A stretch of 64,000 nt of DNA from Clytia hemisphaerica (GCA_902728285.1 CACVBU010001235.1:124001-188000), one strand, 5' to 3'; counted from the first letter of the stretch, positions 21,939-32,960 are shown. Made by a program: numbers and translations. The notes: generated by a model from the letters alone, not told the origin.

Positions 21939-23828
21939 ATGGCAAGTGTTGTTTCGATAGGGCAAAAGTATGGATTGCCCCCGTTCTCCGAAGATGGAGA
22001 CTTTGAACATTGGTTACATGAAATTGAAATGTGGCAGTTAGTAACTGATTTAGCTAAAACAAAACAGGGACCTGTGTTGTATCTCAGTTTATCCCCAAAG
22101 GTTCGCCAAGCATGTGCAACATTAACGAAAGAACAGCTAAATGTCGAAGAGGGTTTAGATGTGCTTATAACCAAATTGAGAGAACTCTATGCAGTGTCAA
22201 AAGATCAGGCAATGTTTACTGCATACGAACAATTCGAAACGTTTCAAAGAGATACGAGTATGAATATCGCAGAATATATCAATCAGTTTGAACAACTCAA
22301 TCATAAACTGAAGACTTATAAAATTGAGTTACCATCGCCAGTACTAGCTTATCAATTGTTGAAAAACGCTAATTTACCAAAAAGTAAACGTGATTTAGCC
22401 AGAGCCACTATTGCAGAACTGAAGTATGATGACATGAAACGGCAGATTAAAGCTATTTACGATTCGTGTACGACCGATGATAAAACCACTGAAGATACGT
22501 CAGATATTTTAGTTGAAAATGAACAAGCATATTATTCTCGTAACAATTATTATGCTAATCGAGGACGAAATTTCCGAGGTAGTCGATATCGTGGACGTGG
22601 AGGAGCTAATTATCGAGGATCCCGTCAAGAGGACAATCGCGCTCCTCAAGCACAGCCATCAACTCGTTATCGAAACTGTCCAGATGAAAATGGAAACCCT
22701 ACTCGTTGTAAAATTTGTGGTTCAATTTATCATTACTATCGTGACTGTCCGGATGCGGATAAAAAGGACTTATCATTACAACATTTGAAAATTCAATTAT
22801 TTACGCAAGAAAGTGGAGTCGAGTTATGTTTTCTTGAGCAGATGGTATCAGAAACATTAAGTTGTGCAGTTATTGATCCAGGGTGCCCTTCCAATGTATG
22901 CGGAAAGAATTGGTTAAATTGCTATCTCGATTCGTTACCAAATCGCGAAGATGTAACAGAAACAAAAAGTAAGAAGTCGTATCAATTCGGTCCTAGTCAA
23001 GTTTATCAATCATTGAAGAAAGTAAACATTCCCATTAACATCGGTGGAAAACCAGGACATATCCTTACAGATGTAGTCGACTGTGAGGTACCTCTCTTAC
23101 TTTCCAAGCATAGTATAAAGGAAGCCGGTGGACAACTTGATTTTGTTAAAGACACGATAACTCTTTTCGGTACAGAGATAAAACTTCAACACACTTCAAG
23201 CGGACATTATTGTATTCCTATTTCGCCAAAGCAGATTCTTGTCAATCGTAATATCGCACCTGAAGCACCAATTGAGTTATATCTTACAATAAATGATTTA
23301 AACACAAAGTCGAAAGAGGAGAAAAAGTCTATTGCTATTAAGCTGCATAAACAGTTTGGACATCCTGTTGATTCCACAAAACTGAAAACTATCGTAAAAG
23401 ATGCAGAAATCAAAGATGACGAGTTATTGAGACTTATCGATCAAGTTACAGAGGAATGTGACGTTTGTACCCGTTACCGAAAAGCCAGAGCCAGACCTGT
23501 CGTATCGTTATCGCTTTCCAAAGAATTTAATGGTTGCCTTGCAATGGATTTAAAGTTCATCACCATTAACGATAAAAAGTACATTGTTTTTCATATGATC
23601 GATTTATTTACTCGCTACTCTGCAGCGTCCGTCATCAAATCCAAACACAAGGAGGTGATAGTTGACGAAATCTTGAAACACTGGGTTGCTATTTTCGGTT
23701 CACCACAATCAATCTTTGCTGACAATGGAGGAGAGTTTAACAATGAACTGCTTCGTGATGTAGCAGAACTTTTAGATGTATCGATAGCGCTTCTACAGCT
23801 GCTGAATCACCATGGTCAAATGGGGTAG
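21939..23828 (+). CDS. Copia gag-protease-integrase (N-terminal pol part)
   Basis: The first ATG gives MASVVSIGQKYGLPPFSEDG. A Gag capsid-like region is followed by an Arg/Gly/Tyr-rich stretch and a single CCHC knuckle, CKICGSIYHYYRDC, from residue 257. The protease region reads VIDPGCPSNVCG with Asp313; the usual D-S/T-G triad is D-P-G here, which should disable it. Integrase has the HHCC zinc domain (HKQFGH at 470, CDVC later), the first catalytic Asp at about 537 (AMDLKF) and DNGGEF at about 595. The frame is lost between 23785 and 23795 and terminates at 23828; the rest of integrase continues in another frame. 629 residues as read. Confidence 0.92.
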   Translation: MASVVSIGQKYGLPPFSEDGDFEHWLHEIEMWQLVTDLAKTKQGPVLYLSLSPKVRQACATLTKEQLNVEEGLDVLITKLRELYAVSKDQAMFTAYEQFETFQRDTSMNIAEYINQFEQLNHKLKTYKIELPSPVLAYQLLKNANLPKSKRDLARATIAELKYDDMKRQIKAIYDSCTTDDKTTEDTSDILVENEQAYYSRNNYYANRGRNFRGSRYRGRGGANYRGSRQEDNRAPQAQPSTRYRNCPDENGNPTRCKICGSIYHYYRDCPDADKKDLSLQHLKIQLFTQESGVELCFLEQMVSETLSCAVIDPGCPSNVCGKNWLNCYLDSLPNREDVTETKSKKSYQFGPSQVYQSLKKVNIPINIGGKPGHILTDVVDCEVPLLLSKHSIKEAGGQLDFVKDTITLFGTEIKLQHTSSGHYCIPISPKQILVNRNIAPEAPIELYLTINDLNTKSKEEKKSIAIKLHKQFGHPVDSTKLKTIVKDAEIKDDELLRLIDQVTEECDVCTRYRKARARPVVSLSLSKEFNGCLAMDLKFITINDKKYIVFHMIDLFTRYSAASVIKSKHKEVIVDEILKHWVAIFGSPQSIFADNGGEFNNELLRDVAELLDVSIALLQLLNHHGQMG

Positions 23829-26194
23829 TCGAGAGACATAATGCCACTCTAGGAAACATGATCCACAAAATTGTTGCTGACACTCAGTGCTCCATACAGA
23901 ATGCACTTGTTTGGGCTGTAAGTGCGAAAAATGCTTTGTCCAACAACTTGGGATACAGTCCTAATCAGTTAGTCTTCGGCCGTAACCCAAATCTTCCGTC
24001 CACGTTAACATCTCAGTTACCAGCCCTTCGAACGAAAACGTCAAGTGAACTTGTTGCTGAACATTTGAATGCTCTTCACTCTGCTAGAAGGGCATTTATC
24101 CAAGCTGAATCGAGTAAAAGAATCAAAACAGCGTTATCACGTCAAACACGAACAACAACGAGCAAAGAGTTTAATAATGGAGATACAGTCTATTACAAAC
24201 GAAATTCAGACAAGGATTGGCATGGTCCAGGTACCATTATCGGAATTGACGGAAAAGTTGTTGTTGTGCGTCACGGAGGAAATGTTTTACGAGTAAGTCC
24301 ATGCCATTTGACCAAAGCAAATAAGGAAAAGTCGGGATCATCACCAAAGGAAATACTTATCGTACCAGATGAAGATGAACAACCACAAGTACCCATTCCA
24401 GAGCTATTCGACATCGATATTGTTAGTAATGAAACAGTTATGATTCCAGTTGAAAACCTGATCGCAGAGCCTAAGCTTCCTAAACCTGACAAAAAGATAT
24501 CAGAGATCCAAACAGTTGAAACAACACAACCGGTGGGAGATAAGAAAAAGACCGATCGTAGAAATAAAAGTAACTCTCACCAAATTCGGCTTCCTCGTAT
24601 TGGACAGCAGATTTTGTTCATTGACCCAGATACCAATAAGGAAGAAAAGTTTATCGCTGTTAATCATGCTGGAAAAGCTAATGGCAAGAATAAACATTGG
24701 TTTAATGTTAAAAATTTAGTGTCGGGTGTTATTAAGTGCGTTGATTTTGAAAATATTGAATGGCAGCCAGTTGAAGGAGAAGTCCTTTACAGTTCCAGTA
24801 ACAACCCTCAAGTATTAGCAGCTAAACAAAAGGAACTAGAGAAATGGACCGAGTACAATGTCTATGAGGAAATTGACAATGAAGGTCAAGAGGCAGTATC
24901 GACCAGATGGGTTATTACCGAGAAATCTGACAAGGACACCAACACCGTGAAAGCAAGGTTAGTCGCTCGCGGTTTTGAGGAAATCACTACTGAAATTCGT
25001 ACGGATTCCCCAACTATCTGTAAGGAAAACCTTCGTCTCGTATCAACAATTGCCGTGAGCAATTCGTGGAAAATACACTCTATGGACATTAAAGCTGCTT
25101 TTCTGCAAGGGTGTCCAATTAATCGCGAAGTATTCATTCAACCGCCAAGAGAGGCGAATACCTCAAAACTTTGGAAATTGAAACGTACTGTTTACGGTTT
25201 AAATGATGCCCCTCGCTCGTGGTATCTTAAAGCTGCTGAGGAACTAGTTAAAGCTGGTGCCACAAGAAGCAAATATGACCAAGCGTTATTCTTTTGGAGA
25301 TACAAAGGAAAGCTTCAAGGTGTTTTATGTTGTCATGTCGACGATTTCTTCTATGCTGGAACACGCCTGTTCCATGAGAAAATTGTATCACATGTTCAGA
25401 AATCATTTGATTTAAGCAAAGAATCGTTTTCAACTTTCCAGTACTTAGGATTGGACATCAACCAGACAGGAGAGTTCGTAGCAATGCATCAGAATGACTA
25501 CATTAAGACACTTCAACCTATTGAATTGAAAGATACATCAAAACGTAATCTTACTCAAGAGGAAAAGTTACAACTGAAAGCTTTAATTGGTCAGATACAA
25601 TGGGTGTCAAAACAAACACGCCCTGATTTAGCTTTTGCGTCGTGTGATTTAAGTAATCGTGTTAAAGATGGTACAACAACAGATGACATACGATTAGCGA
25701 ACAAGTATCTTCGAAAGCTTCAAAATTCAACTGCTCAGATCCACTTACCTAATATTGGTGATGTTACAAAGTCAACGTTGTATGCTTATAGTGACGCATC
25801 ACACGCTAATCTTCCGGGATTTAAGTCTCAAGGAGGTTTCATTATCCTGATTAGAGGTGAAAATGGACACTCTGCGCCAATCGTCTGGACTTCAAAGAAA
25901 GTAAAACGTGTTGTGAAAAGTCCACTTGCTGCTGAGACTCTTGCACTACAGGAAGCAGTAGAACATGCAGCATTAATTAAAGCACTACTCTGTGAGATTT
26001 ATGATTCAGAACAATCAACATTTCCGACTGTTTGTATAACAGACAGTAAATCACTGAGAGACACTGTTCACACATCTACAGTTGTTGAAGATAAAGGTCT
26101 TATGATTGACCTTTGCTGTTTACGAGAAATGATTCAAGGCAAACTCATTACGATTGAATGGTTCCTGCCTCAAAACAACTGGCAGATTGCTTAA
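23795..26194 (+). CDS. Copia integrase C-terminus, reverse transcriptase, RNase H
   Basis: Continues the polyprotein in a different frame from the preceding part. It begins with the integrase segment carrying the third acidic residue (SPWSNGVVERH) and then GYSPNQLVFGRNP. RT motifs are SMDIKAAFLQG, VYGLNDAPRSWY and the catalytic CHVDDFFYAG, with His where Tyr is usual. RNase H motifs are YSDASHANLPG, KSPLAAETLA and TDSKSLRDTV. The frame ends early at 26194; codons resembling the normal family C-terminus follow in another frame up to about 26262. Otherwise the domains look intact, consistent with a young copy. Confidence 0.9.
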   Translation, partial: TAAESPWSNGVVERHNATLGNMIHKIVADTQCSIQNALVWAVSAKNALSNNLGYSPNQLVFGRNPNLPSTLTSQLPALRTKTSSELVAEHLNALHSARRAFIQAESSKRIKTALSRQTRTTTSKEFNNGDTVYYKRNSDKDWHGPGTIIGIDGKVVVVRHGGNVLRVSPCHLTKANKEKSGSSPKEILIVPDEDEQPQVPIPELFDIDIVSNETVMIPVENLIAEPKLPKPDKKISEIQTVETTQPVGDKKKTDRRNKSNSHQIRLPRIGQQILFIDPDTNKEEKFIAVNHAGKANGKNKHWFNVKNLVSGVIKCVDFENIEWQPVEGEVLYSSSNNPQVLAAKQKELEKWTEYNVYEEIDNEGQEAVSTRWVITEKSDKDTNTVKARLVARGFEEITTEIRTDSPTICKENLRLVSTIAVSNSWKIHSMDIKAAFLQGCPINREVFIQPPREANTSKLWKLKRTVYGLNDAPRSWYLKAAEELVKAGATRSKYDQALFFWRYKGKLQGVLCCHVDDFFYAGTRLFHEKIVSHVQKSFDLSKESFSTFQYLGLDINQTGEFVAMHQNDYIKTLQPIELKDTSKRNLTQEEKLQLKALIGQIQWVSKQTRPDLAFASCDLSNRVKDGTTTDDIRLANKYLRKLQNSTAQIHLPNIGDVTKSTLYAYSDASHANLPGFKSQGGFIILIRGENGHSAPIVWTSKKVKRVVKSPLAAETLALQEAVEHAALIKALLCEIYDSEQSTFPTVCITDSKSLRDTVHTSTVVEDKGLMIDLCCLREMIQGKLITIEWFLPQNNWQIA

Positions 26195-26262
26195 CAAATC
26201 TACAGCATCTGCTGCCTTATTGATGAAGGTGTTGGCTGGTGAAGCTGGCCTTCCAAGTCAAT

Positions 26263-26479
26263 AAGAAGACCCGCCAAATGTATATAGTGTAAATATTGTT
26301 GGTATTGAACATTAAACTTCTGTTGACATTATGTTATTGCTGCAGAAACACTTTTGAGATTGATTTGGTCTCAGATTCAAGATACACACACTTATGTTTC
26401 GTTACGTTATGTTACAACACTATGTACAACACTGGATCACAAATATGTCGATCAATACAAGATTCGTCCGGCCGGAAGC
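26263..26479 (+). other. Copia 3' untranslated region
   Basis: Between the pol terminus and the 3' LTR. The bases before the LTR (GTCCGGCCGGAAGC) are not a strong polypurine tract, which is unusual because plus-strand DNA synthesis normally needs one there. Confidence 0.5.
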
Positions 26480-26574
26480 TGTTAACATTGTTCTTCTAGT
26501 CGAATAATTAAATAAAGAAGTGATCCTGTTGGTTGATGTCCAACTATGATAAATGGTGAGTAACCAGTTTTACA
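26480..26574 (+). repeat. 3' LTR, 95 bp
   Basis: Identical to the 5' LTR, offset by 4,755 bases, with AATAAA at 26511-26516. Confidence 0.95.
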
Positions 26575-26948
26575 GGCACAACCATGGTTTGCCCTAACAA
26601 GAGAAAATTATGAATTTGACTCTTTCAAATGGCTTAAAAAATGCCCTGTTTTTGATTGTTTTTGCCAAAAACGTTGTTTTAAGGAAATTATTTTCTATCA
26701 TTGAAATAATAAGGATGAATGACCATTATTCCAAGACGTCAACCATCTGGGTATCTAGTTCATAAATCGTGACGTGAAATTAATGACATAATGGCCCTGA
26801 AGCAAATTATTGGAGAACAGTCAATTTCTTAGGACTCATGCAAACGGAAAATTAGTGAGAAAAACTCAGCTAATGGTAAAAGAATGCATTCCTCGAGACA
26901 GAATTGCACCAGAAACAGGTGAATATAGAATTCTCTAAATGTCACAAA
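26575..26948. other. Spacer, nothing recognised
   Basis: No exon or repeat supported apart from the GGCAC target duplication at its left edge. Confidence 0.4.
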
Positions 26949-28517
26949 GGATTACTTAACGATCCGGATAGAAGATTGATGGAAGATTCAGCCATTAAAA
27001 AGTCTTGAGTATTGATCCTTCGTTGATCCATTATCGAGCTAGTATTTCAATTGAGTATATTGATTCGTCATCGATCGTTAATCGATTCGTCATCGATTGT
27101 TAATCAATTTGTTATCGATCGTAAATCGAGATCGATAAAAGATCAATGATAGACCGATAAATACAGTCAGGGAAACCATCCAGGATCCTGCCATTCTATT
27201 AGCCAGCAAAAACTAAATGCCACTTGTAAACTTAAGTTTCTTACTATTTTCCATCAAAAACAACCAAAAACAGTGCTACTTCCCAAAGCTGGACACCAAA
27301 ACAAATTAACTTCCAAGATTATGGCGCCCTTTTGGATCTATTGTTATGGCCATCTTAAAATGGTGGAAAGAGTTGTGGAAAGACAGGGGCGCCTGCTAGC
27401 TTCGAGGGTGGTAACGCCAAAACGCCCAATATAATCTTCCAACAAAAGGCGAGTTAGTTACCGCGCGAGTTACGTCATGCACTCCACCGCAGCGCACAAC
27501 GAACGGTGTTTTAGTGAATACCAGGGGATGTCAATCGAAAATTTCGATTGTCAAACCAATCAAATATAATCGAAACCAATCGAAGTGATTGACCGAATCG
27601 ATCGAAGCCAATCGAAGTGATTGATCGAAACAATCGAAGTCAATCGAAGATTTACATCATTTTAAGATTGATTTGGTTCGATTGTACTCGATTGGCTTTG
27701 ATTGATTCGGTCAATCACTTCGATTGGTTTTGATTATATTCCAAATTTTCGATTGACATCCTTTTTTGTTAGTGGACTAAATAAATAGCCCTAACAATAA
27801 CACCATGTGTGATCAAATCAATCGAAGTAAATCGAAGTGATTGTTCATATTAATCGAACTCAATCGAAGTGATTGATCAAACAATCGAAACCAATCGAAG
27901 TGATTGATTGAATAGATCGAATCCAATCGAAGTTGATTGAAGATTTACATCTTTTTCCCATTTTGATTGAATTCGATTGTTCGATCAATCACTTTGATTG
28001 AGTTCGATCGATTCGAACAATCACTTCGATTTACTTCGATTGAATTCGATCGATTCGACTCCAAATCGAATTCGATTGAGTTCGATTGACATCCCCTGGT
28101 GAATATCAATAATTATAAGAATATCTAATGTGCTTAAATTCAGTAAACTTTGAGTGCTTCATTGAAGATTAAGAAGATTAGAAGATAAAAAATGCTGGAT
28201 AATTTTCATTGTAACAGTTTGGTCAATCATTGCTGAAAGTTTGAAAAAGTTTTTCCGACGCAAAAAAAAATTTCAGCCAGTTAAAAGCACAGTGTGCTTA
28301 TATTTACTATGTTTGCTACATCGTCTAGGCTAAAAAAAGTGCGAAAAGACACTAACGTCATTTTTTAATGAGTGTTGTTATGATTTTTTAGATCGCGGTC
28401 GCGTACAGGAACTCGCCAAATGTTCCTAACTGAAATAATCGATAACTAATCATAAGCTTAAAAAAATCTTGAGTATCGATCCTCTATCGATCTTCTATCC
28501 GGATCGTTAAGTAATCC
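26949..28517. repeat. Large inverted repeat bounded by GGATTACTTAACGATCC
   Basis: 26949-26976 and 28490-28517 are exact inverses over 28 bases (starting GGATTACTTAACGATCCGGA). Inside each end are ATCGAT-rich stretches (27050-27160 and 28440-28580) with many GATCGAT and CATCGAT copies. The ATCGAA-rich hAT-like element sits in the middle. The outer structure may itself be a TIR element or foldback that received the inner one. Confidence 0.7.
27514..28106. mobile_element. ATCGAA-rich hAT-like TIR element
   Basis: The element is 27522-28098. Its ends, with one flanking base, are the exact inverses ACCAGGGGATGTCAATCGAA and TTCGATTGACATCCCCTGGT. The flanks GTGAATAC (27514-27521) and GTGAATAT (28099-28106) match at 7 of 8 positions, fitting the 8-bp hAT target duplication. 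The interior is dominated by dozens of ATCGAAGTGATTG-type words in alternating orientation, forming nested foldbacks; an internal copy of the terminus (ATTTTCGATTGACATCC) ends near 27762. No transposase. Confidence 0.85.
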
Positions 28518-30681
28518 ATCGATCACATATCGATCACATATCGATCCGTCATCGAGCCATTCCGATGATCGATCCTATCGAGCGCGGACGTCTCGCTTAT
28601 ATGAAAAAGAGGATGAATATGAAGAACTGCTTTTCAAGGTTTTTAACGATTTTTCAAGGTTTTCAAGATTTTTTCCAGAAAATTGATAGATTTCAAGGTT
28701 TTCAAGGTTGGTTGGTCCATTTTCAAGGTTTCAAAGTTTTGTAGGTCCCGTAGACACCCTGTTATATTTTCACACATATTATGCGCGAAAATAAAATGGC
28801 TGCAAAAATTGATGGGATTATGAAGATAAGCAAAAGGAATTGAAGGAATCCAAATATCTTGAATCATCATGATTATCTCCTAAGCCTGTTAATTTCCTTT
28901 GGCTAAATTTTAAGTTAAACTGTTTGAAAAGGAAATTTGTTTTTTACAAAGGGGGAGTTATAAAAATGTGAAATTATACCTTCGTCCATAGGTTCGTGCA
29001 TCATTTTTGCTATAGGGGGAGTTGTATAGTAATTTTAGACTTGATTGCAATAGATATCAGTAGATTACATTTTGTAATGACAGATTCCCGCCATTCAGCT
29101 CAACTGATCAATTCACACTGATTGACCTCCATTATGGATATCATTCTTAAACCACCGCAACCGGCACCGTAGATTTAACTTTATGGAATAAATTAGGCTG
29201 TCCTACCACGTCCGAAAATCTCAATGTAAACAAATCACGGCCTTCGATTTCGCAAATGAATTTCCTTTCGCAAAATTGGTGTTTATCATATCTGGCTAGA
29301 CTGCTAGAAGGAAAAAGCATTCAAAGACAAAGTCACAAAGGGCTTACTTCTCATTCCAAAGAGGTTCTGGTAAAGATAATCAAGATTTCTTTCAAAAACA
29401 GTGTGTTTGTTGTTCCTGTTGGCTTATTTTCTTGATCAAACTTTTTGATTTTGAGAAAAAATGCAATCCCATGCCATATTTTTGTCATGGGATATGGCCT
29501 CGTTGGCGACAGGCCTTAATTTTGAGTGTTTTGTTGTTTTTCAAAATTTAAAATTTTTCCCTTACCAATTTAATTTAGCTAGCCTGAGCAAAATATATAC
29601 CGTCAACTGCTCTAACTTGGTAGGATGGTCAGGCCAAAATTTTCCCCTCAAATTTTGAAAACCAAACTAATTTTATTTGAAAGTCCTTACGTTACCTTTG
29701 TGAGAAAAATGAGGGGTCATTTGTTAAAATTGGTTAAGTAGTTCCAAAGTTATTCCATTTTCAAACCACAAAAAACCACCTTTTCAAAGAATCGCCTCCT
29801 TACACCACGCCAGCAAGAAAGAATTTTCGGAAGCACCAAAATCGCGCCAAAAATGGCGGATGAAATCTAGTCTTCCGTGTGGCGGGGCGTGAGGAGTTTT
29901 GCTGGCGCGGTCTTAAAATCGGCCCGATGACTGTTAAACTTTAGCCTATCGCTATAATGAGCTGGAAATGATAGCTAAAAACAAATTTTACCAATGAAAA
30001 GCTGAAACCCTTAGCTTTCCAACGATATATGGTAGTCCTGATAAAAATTTCAGGAAAGTGCCGAAAAATCTAAATTTCTTCTTTTTTCTCGATTTAAAGA
30101 CGGCCCATAGATTAACGAAAAGGCTACCACGTGACAAACTAAAGTACTATCTTTCCCGCGTTTTATAAAAAAAACCGCGAGTCTATAACTAATCCAGCTC
30201 AATAGCGATAGCCATTTGAAAAATGGTGGTCAAGGTCGACGGTGCTGCCACGAATTCGAGTCGCCATTTTTTCACCTTGATGTCTAATAAATGGTATATC
30301 TTTTATTGAAGGTATAGGTAATGGGATGGGGTTTTTTTCTTTGTTTTCTCTGATAAATTCTGTATTTAAAAAAAAAGAATGAACAAGTTTGGAGTTGTTA
30401 AGGATAAGTTATGATGGATGGAATGTTCTAATTTTGATTTTCGACTTTTTCCACGCAAAAAATCCCGACGAGTGCGCACCCTAAACTTGGGACTATCTGA
30501 CAAAACATGGGAAACAACCTCCAAAGTCATTTGATTTGAGTCAATGAACAGCGTATTAAAAAATACACGATTTCTCTTTCGTACTGATTAGGCTTTTAAA
30601 TTGAAATATGAAAAAAATCTGTAGTGGAACATACGCGAATGTCTGGAATGAAGAAGACCAAATTAGTGGCAAAAACTGCTA
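28518..30681. other. Repeat-poor spacer, no gene recognised
   Basis: Contains a run of TTTTCAAGGTTT words (28636-28735) and two AAGGGGGAGTT/TAGGGGGAGTT words (28958 and 29016). No supported exon. Open frames at 28643-28870 and 29461-29658 lack motifs and splice context. Confidence 0.4.
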
Positions 30682-31363
30682 CTGTGAGACTGGGTAACTT
30701 GCATCAGTGGAGGCTAACATGCATAGCCCTCAAACGAAAGACCTGGCTGGTCATTAAAATACAAAATTAAATCAAAACAAAAAGGTAGAGTAGAGCTGCG
30801 AGCGGAGCTGCGTAGTCATAGTGGGCAGCACCCCTCCAACCCCCACCTGAATAAAGTCACCCCCACCTGCATAGGGAACCCCCACCTGAAAATGCTACCG
30901 ACTCCAAACCCCCCTTCTGGCCACCCCCCTAATTCTGAAAGTTTTCCAACCCCCACGAAAAAGGTTTTGAGTTTAACACATTGGAGGGTAAGCAAGGTTA
31001 ATCACTGAAAATTAATTTCTTGCTTTTTATACTCATACCTTTTGTTTATTTTAGACTTGGGAAGAAGAAAATTGTTATTCAAATATGTTATGATGAGCAG
31101 GGTGAAAGACGTTTTTGAGTCAAAATAAGAAAACTATAATAAAACTCCCAACCCCCACCTGGAAAAATCACCTCCCACCTGTATAGGGTACCCCCCACCT
31201 AATTTGTGAGCAGGCAACCCCCACCTGTTGAATTTTTCTGAACCTCCAACCCCCCCTAAGTCGGGGGGCCCACTATGGTAGGTATTTTAATGACCAGCCA
31301 GGTCTTTCATTTGAGGGCTAATGCATGTTAGCCTCCACTGATGCAAGTTACCCAATCTCACGG
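30682..31363. mobile_element. TA-flanked TIR element, copy a (with nested insertion)
   Basis: Ends CTGTGAGACTGGGTAACTTG and CAAGTTACCCAATCTCACGG, each bordered by TA. This fits Tc1/mariner-type insertion at TA. The inverted arms extend through the phrase GACCTGGCTGGTCATTAAAA, about 90 bases on each side. Copy 2 of the G-rich TIR element is nested inside. Confidence 0.75.
30812..31281. mobile_element. G-rich TIR element, copy 2 (nested)
   Basis: The element is 30816-31277, starting TCATAGTGGGCAGC and ending GGCCCACTATG. GTAG is duplicated at 30812-30815 and 31278-31281. It carries CCCCCACCTG blocks, the reverse complement of the AGGTGGGGG blocks of copy 1. It lies inside another TIR element, as copy 1 lies inside a gypsy element. 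Confidence 0.8.
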
Positions 31364-31829
31364 TATGGCATGGAGCGTTTGATGTCACTCGCGCGGCAAG
31401 TTACACACTCATTATTTGTTAATCCCATCAGGCGATAGGCGGTTAGGCGGCGGCTGGCGTTCTCTAATTCTCCAATCAACATCCGGTCATTTTGAATGAT
31501 TGATAAACTTAGTGGAGTTATCAAAACAAATTTGTTGTCAAAGAGATTTAACAGTAAGTGAAAATACAGGTCAGATATCAAACAGTCCCATATTTCGACC
31601 AATCGTCCCAAGTTAGAGCAATTGACGGTACCGTAAGTTGGTGTAATATCGACATCTCTCTATCTATCTTCTAATTTTAAAACCCTCCTTTCTTTATAGA
31701 TAGAAAGATAGAAATAATAGGAAGGTTGGATTAGAATCACTGATTGAAACTAATTTTCTTTGCTTAGCGATCAGAGTACAGAGAGGAAAAAATCTATCAA
31801 AAAGTCTATCAGTGATTCCGACCTTCCTA

Positions 31830-32031
31830 CCGTGAAGTCAGGTAACTTGCATAGCCCTCAAATGAGTGACCTGGCTGGTCATTAAAATACAAAGTTAAAT
31901 CAAAACAAAATGGTAGAGTAGAGCCGCGTAGTTTATTTGTTTTGAAATTTTGCTGCTTTGATTGGTCACGCTCAGTCATTTAATGGCTATGCAAGTTTCC
32001 CTCCACTAATGCAAGTTACCCGACTTAACAG
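31830..32031. mobile_element. TA-flanked TIR element, copy b
   Basis: Ends CCGTGAAGTCAGGTAACTTG and CAAGTTACCCGACTTAACAG with bordering TA. About 200 bp, with no insertion. The left TIR lacks the CATCAGTGGAGG segment present in the other copies. Confidence 0.75.
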
Positions 32032-32543
32032 TATTATTGCTATCTTTAAAGAAGGGTGTCGAAATTAGAAGAGTTGTTCTTGTTGGGCAAGTATTGCCAA
32101 AAACAGCAATCTTTACAATGATGAAATGCAGAAAAGTAAAAAAGAACTGAATAAATGATGGGGGTACCATTTTCCGTAATATTTGTCGTTTTTGGAAAGA
32201 AAAATTGTCTTTATTGTTGAACAAGTGGTTATTCAACACTCTTGCAGTTAGTTAGCCCACTGTGCTTCGTTTAGTTTTGTTTTCAACTGGATTTTGGTGG
32301 AATGCAAACTAGCAAAGTCATGTCATAAAGAAACTTACAACAGGGTTTTTTTTCACCTTCTGGCTGTGTTTTCAGCATTGACATAGTATCTTTTTACATA
32401 TTATTTAAGAACTTTCTTTATCAGCAATAGCAGTTAGAAACATTTGGCAAGTTCCTGTATGCAGCCGCAATAAAAAAATAACAAGTAACAGCACTCATAA
32501 AAAATTTATGTTTTTTTTTTACCGATTTTGCCCAGAAGATATA

Positions 32544-32771
32544 CCGTGAGAACGGGTAACTTGCATCAGTGGAGGCTAACATGAATAGCCCTCAAACGAA
32601 AAACCTGGCTGGTCATTAAAATACAAAGCTAAATCAAAACAAAAATGGTACATTAGAGCTGCGAGCAGAGCTGCATAGATAATTTGTTTTGAAATTTTGC
32701 TGCTATGATTGGTCAGCCATTTGATGCTATGCAAGTTTCCCTCCACTGATGCAAGTTACCCGACTTCACTG
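32544..32771. mobile_element. TA-flanked TIR element, copy c
   Basis: Ends CCGTGAGAACGGGTAACTTG and CAAGTTACCCGACTTCACTG with bordering TA, 228 bp. Together with copies a and b this makes three members of one family in 2.1 kb. Confidence 0.8.
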
Positions 32772-32870
32772 TAGCAAACATAGTAAATGTAAGCAGATTG
32801 TGTCTTTAATTGGCTGTAAATTTCTGCATTGGTAGAATTTTCTGAAACTTTTAACAAGGATAGAACAAAC

Positions 32871-32960
32871 CTGTTTATCAAAATTAACCAGTGCTGGCCT
32901 GATAGATCATCATGTTTGCCTAAAGGAGTATTTTCCAACATTGTGTCAACCAAAAGCTCT
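32871..32960 (-). CDS. Candidate exon, unknown protein
   Basis: A 90-nt open segment with a good acceptor (TTTCTATAG) and a weak donor (GTTTGT). It would read ELLVDTMLENTPLGKHDDLS then GQHWLILINR, entering with one base of a split codon. The peptide looks like real coding sequence but the family is not recognised. It may or may not belong to the same gene as the exons at 33705-34192. Confidence 0.35.

Larger units (their letters stand above)
21725..26574 (+). mobile_element. Ty1/copia retrotransposon, structurally complete
   Basis: The element has 95-bp LTRs, identical by eye, at 21725-21819 and 26480-26574. The LTRs start TG and end CA. GGCAC is duplicated on both sides (21720-21724 and 26575-26579). 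A primer binding site follows the left LTR immediately. The internal order gag, protease, integrase, RT, RNase H is the Ty1/copia order. Identical LTRs imply a recent insertion. Despite this, the pol frame is broken near 23790 and near the C-terminus, and the protease triad is altered. Total length is 4,850 bp. Confidence 0.95.
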
